Assembly: GCF_006714895.1 (NCBI RefSeq)
Contig: NZ_VFME01000001.1
Coordinates: 3,038,001-3,102,000 of the forward strand
Source: Gramella sp. Hel_I_59
GTDB lineage: Bacteria; Bacteroidota; Bacteroidia; Flavobacteriales; Flavobacteriaceae
Direction: 5' to 3'
Length of the DNA: 64,000 bases
This document shows positions 54,410-63,192 of the stretch, piece by piece. The position numbers and the translations under genes are program-made. The first letter of the stretch is position 1, and each line of letters begins with the position of its first letter. Under the pieces are notes generated by a model that saw only the letters and a program-made list of their open reading frames with translations, searched no databases and was not told where the DNA came from.

Positions 54410-55078
54410 TTACTTAAGGTATTTTTCTCCAATTTCCCTTTTTCTCACTACCCTTGCAGGAGATCCATAAGCTAAAACAGATCCGGGAATATCTTTTGTT
54501 ACTAACGAACCAGATCCAATTACTGAATGTTTTCCTATTGTAATGCGGTCGAAAATGGTAACGCCGAGGGCTATTGCAGCAAACTTTTTTAAGATGACAA
54601 AACCTCCTGTTGTTACTCCGGCTGAGATGCTTGAAAAATCTTCCATTATACAATTATGCTCAAGAGAAGAATTTGTGTTAATGATGGTATGATTTCCAAC
54701 CGCCGCCTCTGTATTAATTATACAACCCGGCATCACGACGATACCATTTCCTAACTTAACATTACTTCCGATTTCAACAGAGGGATGAATCGCGTTATAA
54801 AATTCAATTTTTGGAATTAATTCCTGTAATTGAGTGACTATTTTACTTCTCATCCAATTGTCTCCGACACAAATGATATACCCGGAAATGTCGTATTTCT
54901 TCTCCAGAGTTGGTATTTCTTCCTGACGACCCAAAATTTCATGTCCACAAAAATAAGTCCCTGCTTGATGTCTGGAGTCTACTAATCCAACTATGAAATA
55001 TTTTCCTTCCTTATTTATAACATCAATAATAACTTTTGCATGATGACCTGCGCCTATAAGTAGAATTTTTTTTTTCAT
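54410..55078 (-). CDS. NeuD/PglD-family sugar N-acyltransferase
   Basis: 222 residues. N-terminal nucleotide-sugar-binding Rossmann-like domain KKKILLIGAGHHAKVIIDVI, then left-handed beta-helix with hexapeptide repeats (IGSNVKLGNGIVVMPGCIIN, VGNHTIINTNSSLEHNCIM). His in EHNC is the probable catalytic base. PglD/VioB-type enzymes acetylate the 4-amino group of UDP- or dTDP-4-amino sugars, which fits the DegT aminotransferase and RfbA/RfbB nearby. It lies between the Wzx flippase and a GT2 gene. Confidence 0.88.
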   Translation of the reverse strand: MKKKILLIGAGHHAKVIIDVINKEGKYFIVGLVDSRHQAGTYFCGHEILGRQEEIPTLEKKYDISGYIICVGDNWMRSKIVTQLQELIPKIEFYNAIHPSVEIGSNVKLGNGIVVMPGCIINTEAAVGNHTIINTNSSLEHNCIMEDFSSISAGVTTGGFVILKKFAAIALGVTIFDRITIGKHSVIGSGSLVTKDIPGSVLAYGSPARVVRKREIGEKYLK

Positions 55079-55088
55079 TAAATCGTTG

Positions 55089-56555
55089 TTAGCTTTTTTT
55101 TAGTTCTAACTTCTTAATTGTAGGCAGTATTAAATTTTCCATTATTAAAACAAAGCCTTTTAATTTGAAAAAATAAACCAAGAAGACATAAAAAATCAAA
55201 ATCTGAATGCTGGGAATCAGAATTTGGAATAATAGGTTCATTTCATTTAATCTAAACTGGTATAGAAGTGCTACAGAACTAGAAAAAATAGCAATTACTA
55301 AATAAAAGCTTATTATTTTTAACTGTCGATAAAATTTAAAGCCAATAAGTTTTCCTGGGAAATGGAGGTTCGCTAAAAATGATAAAGTAGTTGCCAATGC
55401 AATAGCAGTTGCCATTCCTTTTAATCCGAATCGTAATGAGGCTAAAATAATCAGCGAGAACAAAATTCGTTTAACCGTTTCAAATTTTAAAAGAAAACGA
55501 GATTTTCCTTTGGTTAAAAATATATTCGAGTTAATTCCTCCTATTGAAATCATAAATCCCACCAAACAAAGAATTTGAAATATCGGAACAACTTCTATCC
55601 ACTTCTCCGTGAGAATAAGAAGTATAAGAGGTTCGGCTATAATGACTAATGTGAACATTACAGGAATAACCAGAAATGACAATATATGAATGAGAGCAGA
55701 ATAATATTTTACTAATCTTTCATCGTCATCCTGAATTTTTGCTAACGAAGGATACATCACTTTATTTATTCCTCCTCCAATTATTTGTAATGGATATTTT
55801 CTTAAAGTTTTAGCTCTATTAAAAATACCCAGTGAAGCAGCCGGATAAAATTTTCCTATAAGAATAGTGTCCATCTCATCAAGAGTTTTGGAGATAATGT
55901 TGATAAAAAGAATATTTGAACTAAAATTTAAATATTTTTTAACCGATGCTACTTCAAATACTAATGAAGGCGTCCACCTGGAAGCAAAAAAAATAAAAGT
56001 TGTTCGTAAAAGGGAAGCCATAATACTTTGAGCAACAAGACTATAAACTCCATAATCAAGATAAGCCAAAATGATTGCAACAAGACCGGAAAGGAAATTT
56101 GCAGTTATATCGACCTTTACAACTTTATTAAAGTCAATTTCCTTGGTTAAAATTATATTTGGTATTATTCCAAAGGAACTAATTATAAAAGTAACGGATA
56201 GAATACGCAGAATTTTAGAAATAATTTCAGTTTCATAAAACTGGGCAACCAGGTCACTTATTAAAAAAGTAATAATAAAAAGAACTATTCCTATTGCAAC
56301 GTTTAAGTAAAAAATTGTTGAAAAATCCTCTTGAGCCGCATTCTTATCCTGAATTAAAGCACTTCCAAAACCAAAATTCATAAATACCTGAGCGAGAGAC
56401 GTGAACACCAGCACCATTGCCATTAAGCCAAAATCCTCGGGCATCAGCAATCTGGCTAATATTATACTTACAACAAATTGCATGGCTTGTCCTACCAAAT
56501 TACCGGCAGAACTCCATCCTAAACCTGTCAGGGTTTTTTTCTTTAAATCTTTCAA
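55089..56555 (-). CDS. wzx: Wzx-like flippase (lipid-linked oligosaccharide translocase)
   Basis: 488 residues with about 12-14 membrane helices, MATE/MOP superfamily in the WzxC branch: start KKKTLTGLGWSSAGNLVGQA, QFVVSIILARLLMPEDFGLM. It moves undecaprenyl-linked repeat units across the inner membrane. The start codon is TTG (56553-56555), directly after the stop of the DegT gene; the next Met is residue 25, inside the first helix, so the TTG start is preferred. Confidence 0.93.
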   Translation of the reverse strand: MKDLKKKTLTGLGWSSAGNLVGQAMQFVVSIILARLLMPEDFGLMAMVLVFTSLAQVFMNFGFGSALIQDKNAAQEDFSTIFYLNVAIGIVLFIITFLISDLVAQFYETEIISKILRILSVTFIISSFGIIPNIILTKEIDFNKVVKVDITANFLSGLVAIILAYLDYGVYSLVAQSIMASLLRTTFIFFASRWTPSLVFEVASVKKYLNFSSNILFINIISKTLDEMDTILIGKFYPAASLGIFNRAKTLRKYPLQIIGGGINKVMYPSLAKIQDDDERLVKYYSALIHILSFLVIPVMFTLVIIAEPLILLILTEKWIEVVPIFQILCLVGFMISIGGINSNIFLTKGKSRFLLKFETVKRILFSLIILASLRFGLKGMATAIALATTLSFLANLHFPGKLIGFKFYRQLKIISFYLVIAIFSSSVALLYQFRLNEMNLLFQILIPSIQILIFYVFLVYFFKLKGFVLIMENLILPTIKKLELKKS

Positions 56556-57698
56556 TTAAATTAAAAAGTTTTCTCTAACGTTATTTTTTACTAAAGAGAT
56601 AATCTTTTCAACTTCAAATGATTCTAAGGATGCATACAGAGGTAAACATAAAACTTGTTCGGCTATTTTATTGGCAATAGGTAAGTTTGAAAGCTTTGAA
56701 GAATTATGTCCTCTATAGGTAGGAATATTAGATATTAATGGATAAAAATACCTCCTGGTTAATATTCTCTCCTCCTTTAATTTGTCGTACAATTTATCTC
56801 TGCTAATGCCATAATCTTGTTCCTCTATTAAAGCAGGATAATAGGAGTAATTATGACTCAAACCATCAGGTAGTTCCGGAATTTTTACACCGGGAACATC
56901 TTTTAATTCCTCCGAGTATTTTTCCCAAACTTTTTGTCTTTTTAGGCGATTATTTTCCAACGACTTAAATTGAAGTAATCCATATGCTGCCTGTACCTCA
57001 TTCATTTTGGCATTAATGCCTGGAGCAACAATTGTAGTCTCATTAGCGAAACCGAAATTTTTCAAAAAATCGATTCGTTGTTTTGTTTTTATATCATGGC
57101 TTATAATAGCGCCTCCCTCAATAGTATTAAAGGTTTTAGTAGCGTGGAAGCTCAAAACATTTAAATCACCATAGTCGAGAATGGTACTCCCATTATGGTT
57201 CACATCAAAGGCATGCGCTGCATCATAAATTACCTTCAAGCCATAGTTGTCTGCGATTTCTTGAATTTTCTCGTGATTACAAGGTCTTCCATATACATGT
57301 ACGGGTAAGATAGCAGTAGTCTGAGGAGTGATTGCTGCCTCTATTTTTTCCGGATCAAGATTCAGGTATTCCTCTTCAATATCTACAAAGACCGGTTTGA
57401 TGCCATTCCAATGAAGGGAATGTGTAGTGGCAACAAAGCTAAATGGGGTAGTTATTACTTCTCCCTGAATTCGCAAGGTCTGTAAGGCCGTTATTAAAGC
57501 TAAAGTTCCGTTCGAAAAAAGACTTACATAAGGTACTTTAAGGTATTCTGCAATTCGCTTTTCAAGTTCCTGATGGAATTTGCCATTATTTGTTAAGAAT
57601 TTAGAATCCCAGATTTCTCGCAAAGATTCAACGAATTCGTCGAAAACGGGCATGTCGGGTTGAGTGACGTAAATAGGAGAATTGTCTTTTTTAATCAT
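56556..57698 (-). CDS. DegT/DnrJ/EryC1-type sugar aminotransferase (VioA-like)
   Basis: 380 residues, PLP-dependent. PIYVTQPDMPVFDEFVESL, LTNNGKFHQELEKRIAEYL, VIYDAAHAFDVNHNG (Asp binding the PLP ring), and the Schiff-base Lys in LSFHATKTFNTIEGG. The N-terminus and these blocks resemble VioA/DesI, which make dTDP-4-amino-4,6-dideoxyglucose from dTDP-4-keto-6-deoxyglucose. That substrate would be supplied by RfbA and RfbB in this locus. The acceptor keto group (C4 versus C3) is inferred, not proven. Confidence 0.9.
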   Translation of the reverse strand: MIKKDNSPIYVTQPDMPVFDEFVESLREIWDSKFLTNNGKFHQELEKRIAEYLKVPYVSLFSNGTLALITALQTLRIQGEVITTPFSFVATTHSLHWNGIKPVFVDIEEEYLNLDPEKIEAAITPQTTAILPVHVYGRPCNHEKIQEIADNYGLKVIYDAAHAFDVNHNGSTILDYGDLNVLSFHATKTFNTIEGGAIISHDIKTKQRIDFLKNFGFANETTIVAPGINAKMNEVQAAYGLLQFKSLENNRLKRQKVWEKYSEELKDVPGVKIPELPDGLSHNYSYYPALIEEQDYGISRDKLYDKLKEERILTRRYFYPLISNIPTYRGHNSSKLSNLPIANKIAEQVLCLPLYASLESFEVEKIISLVKNNVRENFLI

Positions 57699-57734
57699 GT
57701 TTTTCTTCTTAGCAATAATAAAATTCTAATACAA

Positions 57735-58613
57735 TTACGGTTTAATAATTCTGCTTAAAAGATATTTTCCGTAGCCGTTTTTCTTTAGGGGTTCAGCCAG
57801 GACTTTTAATTCATCTGCAGAAATGTATCCTTTTTCGTAAGCGATCTCTTCTATACAGGCTACTTTAAGCCCCTGTCGCTTTTCAATGGTATGAATAAAA
57901 TTTGATGCTTCCAGCATAGATTCGTGGGTGCCGGTATCCAGCCAGGCATATCCACGCCCCATTAATTCAACCTTTAGCCTATCTTGCTTAAGGTAAGCTT
58001 CATTGACGGAAGTAATTTCCAGCTCGCCACGTTCGCTGGGCTTCACTTGCTTCGCGATTTCCACTACAGAATTGGGATAAAAATATAAGCCAGAAACCGC
58101 ATAATTGCTCTTAGGATGCTTAGGTTTTTCTTCAATACTAATGACATTTCCGTTCTTGTCAAATTCGGCAACGCCATATCTTTCTGGATCGTTGACATAA
58201 TAACCAAAAACAGTTGCTTTTCCTTCTGTCTCAACGTTTAAGCGGGATTGTTTCAGCATTTCGGTTAGTCCCTGCCCGTAAAAAATATTATCTCCCAATA
58301 CCAGGCAAACATCATCACTACCAATAAATTCTTCTCCAATGATAAAAGCCTGGGCCAGTCCATCAGGGCTGGGTTGTTCTTTATATTCGAATCTCATTCC
58401 AAGTTCTGATCCGGTCCCTAATAGCTTCTCAAAATTTGGAAGATCTTCAGGTGTAGAAATAATAAGGACTTCTCTAATTCCTGCCAGCATCAATGCCGAT
58501 AGTGGATAATAGATCATCGGCTTATCATAAATACTAAGAAGTTGTTTGGATACTCCTTTAGTAATTGGATATAAACGGGTGCCGGAGCCGCCGGCAAGTA
58601 TGATACCTTTCAT
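57735..58613 (-). CDS. rfbA: Glucose-1-phosphate thymidylyltransferase
   Basis: 292 residues, the normal length. Nucleotidyltransferase signature [52 protein letters not shown] and [19 protein letters not shown]. Makes dTDP-glucose from dTTP and glucose-1-phosphate. The following step (rfbB) lies on the same strand, separated by a small four-helix-bundle gene with repeats. No rfbC or rfbD is in the window, so the pathway probably branches at the 4-keto stage to an amino sugar instead of rhamnose. Confidence 0.97.
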   Translation of the reverse strand: MKGIILAGGSGTRLYPITKGVSKQLLSIYDKPMIYYPLSALMLAGIREVLIISTPEDLPNFEKLLGTGSELGMRFEYKEQPSPDGLAQAFIIGEEFIGSDDVCLVLGDNIFYGQGLTEMLKQSRLNVETEGKATVFGYYVNDPERYGVAEFDKNGNVISIEEKPKHPKSNYAVSGLYFYPNSVVEIAKQVKPSERGELEITSVNEAYLKQDRLKVELMGRGYAWLDTGTHESMLEASNFIHTIEKRQGLKVACIEEIAYEKGYISADELKVLAEPLKKNGYGKYLLSRIIKP

Positions 58614-58631
58614 TTTTTAGATGCTTTAGGC

Positions 58632-58653
58632 TTTAGGCCTTATGCTTTTAGCC
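58632..58653 (+). repeat. Left boundary repeat of the four-helix-bundle gene
   Basis: TTTAGGCCTTATGCTTTTAGCC; 18 of 22 bases match the repeat at 59002-59023 in the same orientation. It contains the stop codon and last codons of the four-helix-bundle gene. The surrounding bases (GCTTTAGGCTTTAGG) are further shortened copies. Confidence 0.7.
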
Positions 58654-58993
58654 TGAGACTTAATTTATATAATTTCTTCTTTATTTCGTTTACTTGTTGA
58701 TTAAGACCTTCATAAGACTTTTCATCAATAAAAGAAAGATCCTTTGTCAGAATAAAAAAATACTCCAATTCATGAGCAGATCCCTGGGCAATTTGTAAAA
58801 ATCGGTTGAAATCTTTATCTGATTCTCTGCCACATCCTTCACTGATATTTGCAGTTATAGAATAGGCAGCCCGCTGCATCTGAGTTATTAACTGATATTT
58901 TTCGGAATCAGGAAATGATGAAGTTACCCGATAAACCTTCAGTACCAGCTCATGACTTAGTTTCCAGACATCATATTTCTTAAAATCTCTCAT
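58640..58993 (-). CDS. Four-helix-bundle protein (23S rRNA intervening-sequence/S23 family)
   Basis: 117 residues, almost all helical. RDFKKYDVWKLSHELVLKVY, LITQMQRAAYSITANISEGC and GRESDKDFNRFLQIAQGSAH are typical of the S23/bAvd family first described inside 23S rRNA intervening sequences. Related proteins are accessory factors of diversity-generating retroelements; no reverse transcriptase is near. It has no link to sugar metabolism, sits between rfbB and rfbA, and is bounded by direct repeats, so it looks like a small inserted cassette. Confidence 0.9.
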   Translation of the reverse strand: MRDFKKYDVWKLSHELVLKVYRVTSSFPDSEKYQLITQMQRAAYSITANISEGCGRESDKDFNRFLQIAQGSAHELEYFFILTKDLSFIDEKSYEGLNQQVNEIKKKLYKLSLRLKA

Positions 58994-59001
58994 TTCGATG
59001 T

Positions 59002-59023
59002 TTTAGGCTCTATGCTTTTTGCT
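59002..59023 (+). repeat. Right boundary repeat of the four-helix-bundle gene
   Basis: TTTAGGCTCTATGCTTTTTGCT, direct repeat of 58632-58653, beginning 8 nt upstream of the gene's start codon. The following 25 bases (TATAGCTTAGGGCTTATAGCTTA) are low-complexity variants of the same word. Confidence 0.7.
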
Positions 59024-59050
59024 TATAGCTTAGGGCTTATAGCTTACAAC

Positions 59051-60103
59051 CTAATATTGTTTCTTATAATACTCCTGATACGCACCGGAGGTAACATTCT
59101 TAAGCCACTCTTCATTTTCAAGATACCAATCGATCGTTTTAGATAGTCCTTCTTCAAAAGTTACGCTGGGTTTCCAGCCTAATTCTTTATTGATCTTACC
59201 GGCGTCAATCGCATAACGCAGATCATGACCGAGCCGATCTTTTACGTAGGTGATCAGCTTTTCGCTTTCTCCTTCTTTGCGACCTAGCTTCTGGTCCATT
59301 TGTTGACAAAGTAGTTTTACCAGGTCGATATTTTTCCATTCGTTAAAGCCGCCTATATTGTAGGTTTCATTATTGCTCCCCTTATGAAAAACAAGGTCTA
59401 TTGCCGCCGCGTGATCTTTTACAAAGAGCCAGTCCCTGGTATAATTCCCATCGCCATAAACCGGCAAGGATTTGTGGTTAATAATATTATTTATAAATAA
59501 TGGGATCAGTTTTTCCGGAAAATGATTCGGCCCGTAATTATTGGAGCAATTGCTTATAACATAAGGAAGCTTATAAGTCTCTCCATAAGATCTCACAAAA
59601 TGATCTGAACTTGCTTTACTGGCAGAATATGGAGAATTTGGATCGTAAGCGGTGGTTTCGGTAAATAAGCCTTCTTCTCCAAGACTACCATATACTTCAT
59701 CTGTACTTACGTGGTAAAAAAGTTTGTCATTGGTTTCTTCTTTCCAATGTTCTTTTGCAGAATTCAGTAGGTTTACGGTTCCCATTACGTTAGTCTTTAC
59801 AAAAGCCATTGGATCTGTGATAGACCTGTCTACATGAGACTCCGCAGCCAGATGAATCACCCCATCAAACTGATATTTGCTAAATAGTTCATCTATTTTT
59901 TCAGCATCAGTAATATCAGCCTTTAAGAAGGTATAATTAGGAGCGTCCTGGATATCTATTAAATTCTCCAGATTCCCTGCATAAGTAAGGGCATCGAGGT
60001 TGAAAATTTGATTTTCCGGATATTTATTCACGAACAGGCGAACTACGTGAGATCCTATGAATCCCGCACCTCCTGTAATTAATATTTTTTTGATGTATTC
60101 CAT
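59051..60103 (-). CDS. rfbB: dTDP-glucose 4,6-dehydratase
   Basis: 350 residues. NAD motif [30 protein letters not shown], Thr/Asp/Glu active-site HVSTDEVYGSLGEEG, and the catalytic Tyr-Lys YSASKASSDHFVRSY; NCSNNYGPNHFPEKLIP is diagnostic. Converts dTDP-glucose to dTDP-4-keto-6-deoxyglucose. Product would go to the VioA-like aminotransferase. It is 26 nt downstream of ugd. Confidence 0.97.
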   Translation of the reverse strand: MEYIKKILITGGAGFIGSHVVRLFVNKYPENQIFNLDALTYAGNLENLIDIQDAPNYTFLKADITDAEKIDELFSKYQFDGVIHLAAESHVDRSITDPMAFVKTNVMGTVNLLNSAKEHWKEETNDKLFYHVSTDEVYGSLGEEGLFTETTAYDPNSPYSASKASSDHFVRSYGETYKLPYVISNCSNNYGPNHFPEKLIPLFINNIINHKSLPVYGDGNYTRDWLFVKDHAAAIDLVFHKGSNNETYNIGGFNEWKNIDLVKLLCQQMDQKLGRKEGESEKLITYVKDRLGHDLRYAIDAGKINKELGWKPSVTFEEGLSKTIDWYLENEEWLKNVTSGAYQEYYKKQY

Positions 60104-60129
60104 CTAAAATTAAAATTCTTAATCAGCAA

Positions 60130-61569
60130 TTATACAGCTATTGAAGCTTGCTTTCTTACTGCTTTTATTTCTGGTTTTCCAATACTAGTCAAATTAAAGC
60201 CTATTTCAGAAAGAACCTGCGTATCCAATATGTCTCTACCATCAAAAACAAACGCAGGGTTTAGCATACTCTCATATATTTGTTGCCAGTTGTAGGTTTT
60301 AAATTCATCCCACTCGGTTAATACGGCTATAGCATGAGCAGCTTCGCAAGCCTGGTAAGGCTCTTTTACTACTTTTAGTAGCTTTCGGTTTTCTTTCTCT
60401 GTACGTGTTCCCAAATAATCCAAATCGGCATAGATCTGCTCTTCGGTTACCTTTGGATCATACACTACAACTTCTGCTTGTTCGTTTAAGAGGTAATCAG
60501 CTACATAAATAGCAGCAGATTCCCTTGTATCGTTGGTGTCTTTTTTAAAAGCCCAACCCAAAAGGGCAATCTTCTTTCCTGAAACGGTATTGAAAAGTGT
60601 CTGTACTATATTGGCAGCGAATCTTCTTTTTTGATGATCGTTCATAATGATCACCTGCTCCCAGTAATCGGCTACTTCATCTAATCCATATGATTTTGCG
60701 ATATACACCAGGTTGAGAATATCTTTCTGGAAACAGCTTCCTCCAAAACCTACAGAAGATTTTAAAAATTTTGGGCCTATCCTCGAGTCCATACCAATAG
60801 CTCGTGCTACTTCATTTACATCGGCCCCGGTTTTTTCACAAAGCTCGCTCATCGCGTTTATACTGGAAACACGCTGGGCCAGGAATGCATTGGCAGTTAA
60901 TTTTGAAAGTTCTGAAGACCATACATTGGTCGTCAATATTTTTTCTTTAGGAAGCCAGTGTGCATAAATATCTACTAAAGCTTGTACGGCTTCTTGTCCT
61001 TTCGTATTGTCAATATCTCCACCAATTAAGACACGGTCTGCATTTTGCAGATCTTGGATTGCTGTTCCTTCGGCAAGAAATTCAGGATTGGAAAGAATCT
61101 GGAAGTTCACTGCGTTACCGGTGTTTTCCAGGATACTTTTTAAAGCTTCCGCGGTCCTCACCGGAAGCGTGGATTTTTCTACAATGATCTTATCTGTGGT
61201 GGATACCCTGGCGATTTGCCGGGCACAAAGTTCTATCCATTTTAGGTCAGCCGCCATTCCCTTTCCTATACCATAGGTTTTGGTTGGTGTATTCACCGAA
61301 ATAAAGATCATTTCTGCTTTATCTATGGCCTTATCAACTTCTGTGGAAAAGAATAGGTTTCTGCCCCTTGCTTCTTTAACCACTTCGGCTAAACCGGGTT
61401 CATAGATAGGCAGATTATCCAGGTTATCGTCGTTCCAGGCGGCAATTCTTTTTTCGTTCAGATCCACAACAGTAACGTTGATCTCGGGACATTTCTGGGC
61501 GATCACAGACATAGTTGGTCCTCCTACGTATCCTGCTCCAATACAACAGATATTTTTTATGTTCTTCAT
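60130..61569 (-). CDS. ugd: UDP-glucose 6-dehydrogenase
   Basis: 479 residues, the longer eukaryote-like form. NAD site [58 protein letters not shown], and catalytic Cys in [14 protein letters not shown]. Makes UDP-glucuronate from UDP-glucose with two NAD+; the product feeds glucuronosyl transfer and, through UXS in this locus, UDP-xylose. Confidence 0.97.
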   Translation of the reverse strand: MKNIKNICCIGAGYVGGPTMSVIAQKCPEINVTVVDLNEKRIAAWNDDNLDNLPIYEPGLAEVVKEARGRNLFFSTEVDKAIDKAEMIFISVNTPTKTYGIGKGMAADLKWIELCARQIARVSTTDKIIVEKSTLPVRTAEALKSILENTGNAVNFQILSNPEFLAEGTAIQDLQNADRVLIGGDIDNTKGQEAVQALVDIYAHWLPKEKILTTNVWSSELSKLTANAFLAQRVSSINAMSELCEKTGADVNEVARAIGMDSRIGPKFLKSSVGFGGSCFQKDILNLVYIAKSYGLDEVADYWEQVIIMNDHQKRRFAANIVQTLFNTVSGKKIALLGWAFKKDTNDTRESAAIYVADYLLNEQAEVVVYDPKVTEEQIYADLDYLGTRTEKENRKLLKVVKEPYQACEAAHAIAVLTEWDEFKTYNWQQIYESMLNPAFVFDGRDILDTQVLSEIGFNLTSIGKPEIKAVRKQASIAV

Positions 61570-61580
61570 TTCATTCAGAC

Positions 61581-61615
61581 GCGGATTCCACAGACTTGAG
61601 CGGATTGCACGGATT
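61581..61615 (+). repeat. 35-nt dispersed repeat, copy 1
   Basis: Begins GCGGATTCCACAGACTT and ends GATTGCACGGATT. It matches copy 2 (61626-61660) at 28 of 35 positions in the same orientation. Lies between ugd and fcl. The word CGGATT..CACGGATT recurs around the GxxExxY gene. Confidence 0.75.
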
Positions 61616-61625
61616 TTTTTAAAGC

Positions 61626-61660
61626 GCGGATTCCGCAGATTAATGCAGACTGCACGGATT
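61626..61660 (+). repeat. 35-nt dispersed repeat, copy 2
   Basis: Begins GCGGATTCCGCAGATTAA and ends ACTGCACGGATT; direct repeat of copy 1 with a 10-nt spacer. It ends just before the fcl stop codon. Confidence 0.75.
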
Positions 61661-61662
61661 GG

Positions 61663-62712
61663 TTAAAGTTTAACTTCTTTAAATTTATTCTGGTTATTTA
61701 AGAACCACTCATAGGTTTTTTGAATTCCCTCTTCCAGCGCTGTTGATGCTTTCCACCCAGCGTCCTTCATCTTATCTACGTTCATGAGCTTACGCGGAGT
61801 ACCATCAGGTTTTGAGGTATCCCAGATAATATCTCCTTTATGACCTACAATTTTTTGAATAAGTTCTGCCAGTTCTTTTATGGTGAGATCTTCTCCTGTA
61901 CCAATATTGTAAAGATTCTCTGGTAATTTATTTTCCAAAGCGAAACAAACTGCATCTGCAAGGTCATCTACAAATAAGAATTCTCGCATGGGAGATCCGC
62001 TACCCCACAGTTCGACAGGCTCACTGCTAAGGTCGACAGGCTCACTGCTATGGTCGACAGGCTCATTATTAGCACCGACGGACTTACTCTTAAGTTCAAC
62101 TGGGCTAGTATCGCCAGCTTGCTCCATTTTTACTTTAGCATCATGGAACTTTCTGATCATTGCCGGTAAGACATGCGAAGTTTCCAGGTCAAAATTATCA
62201 TGAGTTCCATATAGATTGGTAGGCATCAAACTAACATAATCTTTTCCAAATTGTTTTCGTATCGCTTCACAGGCTTTTACTCCGGCAATCTTTGCTATAG
62301 CATACCATTCATTGGTTGGTTCCAGGCTATCCGTCAGCAAATATTCTTCCTTCAGTGGTTGTGGAGCATGCTTTGGATAAATACAGGAACTTCCTAAGAA
62401 GATAAATTTCTGAACATCTGACTTATGAGAGAAGTCGATAAGATTATTCTGAATCTGCATGTTCTCCATCAGGAACTGATATGGATATTCGCTATTCGCC
62501 ATGATCCCACCTACTCTCGCTGCCGCATCGATGACTACTTCCGGTTTTTCAGTTTCAAAGAAATCAGCAACAGCTGCCTGGTTGCGAAGATCCAGTTCCG
62601 AAGAAGTTTTACCGATAAGATTTGTATATCCCTCAGCTTCGAGTTTTCGCCAGATCGCTGAGCCAACCATTCCACGGTGACCGGCGATGTATATTTTTGT
62701 GCTCTTGTTCAT
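61663..62712 (-). CDS. fcl: GDP-L-fucose synthase with an in-frame repeat insertion
   Basis: Epimerase/reductase making GDP-L-fucose from the Gmd product. 349 residues, about 30 more than usual. NADP motif IYIAGHRGMVGSAI, FLGSSCIYPKHAPQ, and catalytic YAIAKIAG are intact. Oddity: before the conserved WGSGSPMREFLFVDD, the protein has four extra 7-residue units (units SPVELKS, KSVGANN, EPVDHSS, EPVDLSS, EPVELWG), coded by 21-bp repeats. It is in frame, and the loop precedes the substrate-binding region, so the enzyme may still work. Its partner gmd lies upstream, with a GxxExxY gene between them. Confidence 0.95.
   Translation of the reverse strand: MNKSTKIYIAGHRGMVGSAIWRKLEAEGYTNLIGKTSSELDLRNQAAVADFFETEKPEVVIDAAARVGGIMANSEYPYQFLMENMQIQNNLIDFSHKSDVQKFIFLGSSCIYPKHAPQPLKEEYLLTDSLEPTNEWYAIAKIAGVKACEAIRKQFGKDYVSLMPTNLYGTHDNFDLETSHVLPAMIRKFHDAKVKMEQAGDTSPVELKSKSVGANNEPVDHSSEPVDLSSEPVELWGSGSPMREFLFVDDLADAVCFALENKLPENLYNIGTGEDLTIKELAELIQKIVGHKGDIIWDTSKPDGTPRKLMNVDKMKDAGWKASTALEEGIQKTYEWFLNNQNKFKEVKL
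62010..62114 (-). repeat. Five degenerate 21-bp units inside fcl
   Basis: Plus-strand units 62010-62030, 62031-62051, 62052-62072, 62073-62093 and 62094-62114, with the core GTCGACAGGCTCA most regular in the first three. On the coding strand each is seven codons (S/E-P-V-E/D-x-x-x). The core resembles the REP-like word GAGCCTGTCGA found dispersed in many bacteria (recollection, not searched). Confidence 0.8.
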
Positions 62713-62766
62713 TCTAATTCTTTCTTACGATTTGTTAGGTGTTCAGACCGCTGTATCGTTTTCTCA

Positions 62767-62801
62767 GTTGATTTCGCAGATTATGGCGGATTGCGCGAAT
62801 T
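62767..62801 (+). repeat. 35-nt dispersed repeat, copy 3 (left flank of the GxxExxY gene)
   Basis: GTTGATTTCGCAGATTATGG...GCGCGAATT aligns over 35 bases with copies 1 and 2 in the same orientation. It ends 5 nt from the stop codon of the GxxExxY gene. Confidence 0.65.
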
Positions 62802-62805
62802 CCTT

Positions 62806-63192
62806 CTAAGAATTTTCCGTATTAATGAAGCGTTTCCACTTCAGACTTTTCTCTCCAAAGTTAATTAGCAAACCAACTTCTGTATTGGTAGCTTTTAGGT
62901 AATTGATTACCTGATTTTCCAGCGCTTTAGGTAAAAAGGCTACTGATTTTATTTCAACTATAATTTTGTTGTAGCAAAGAAAGTCAGCTTTGAAATATTT
63001 CTCCAGTTTTTCACCTTCGTAATATAGATTCAGCCTTTTTTGTTCTTCGAAAGGAATTGAAAACTTATTAAACTCCTTACTTAACACTTCCTGATATACT
63101 GATTCAAGAAAACCGTGACCGAGGCCTTTATGAACTTTCATACAAGCACCAATTATTTGAAACGTTTCCACCTCAAAAAGTAATTTCCCCAT
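62806..63192 (-). CDS. GxxExxY-family protein (PD-(D/E)XK-like)
   Basis: 128 residues with the naming motif in GHGFLESVYQEVLSKEF, plus FEEQKRLNLYYEGEKL, FKADFLCYNKIIVEIKSV (Asp...Glu-x-Lys, a nuclease-like site) and a C-terminal GLLINFGEKSLKWKRFI. The family resembles PD-(D/E)XK nucleases, but its function is unknown. It separates fcl from gmd and is bounded by repeats on both sides, so it looks like a passenger and not a sugar enzyme. Confidence 0.9.
   Translation of the reverse strand: MGKLLFEVETFQIIGACMKVHKGLGHGFLESVYQEVLSKEFNKFSIPFEEQKRLNLYYEGEKLEKYFKADFLCYNKIIVEIKSVAFLPKALENQVINYLKATNTEVGLLINFGEKSLKWKRFINTENS

Noticed and set aside
58640..58993. Diversity-generating retroelement suggested by the Avd-like four-helix protein
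   Set aside because: No reverse transcriptase and no template/variable repeat pair are visible in the window.
61663..62712. fcl as a pseudogene because of the insertion
   Set aside because: The 84-bp insertion keeps the frame and all catalytic motifs are present.
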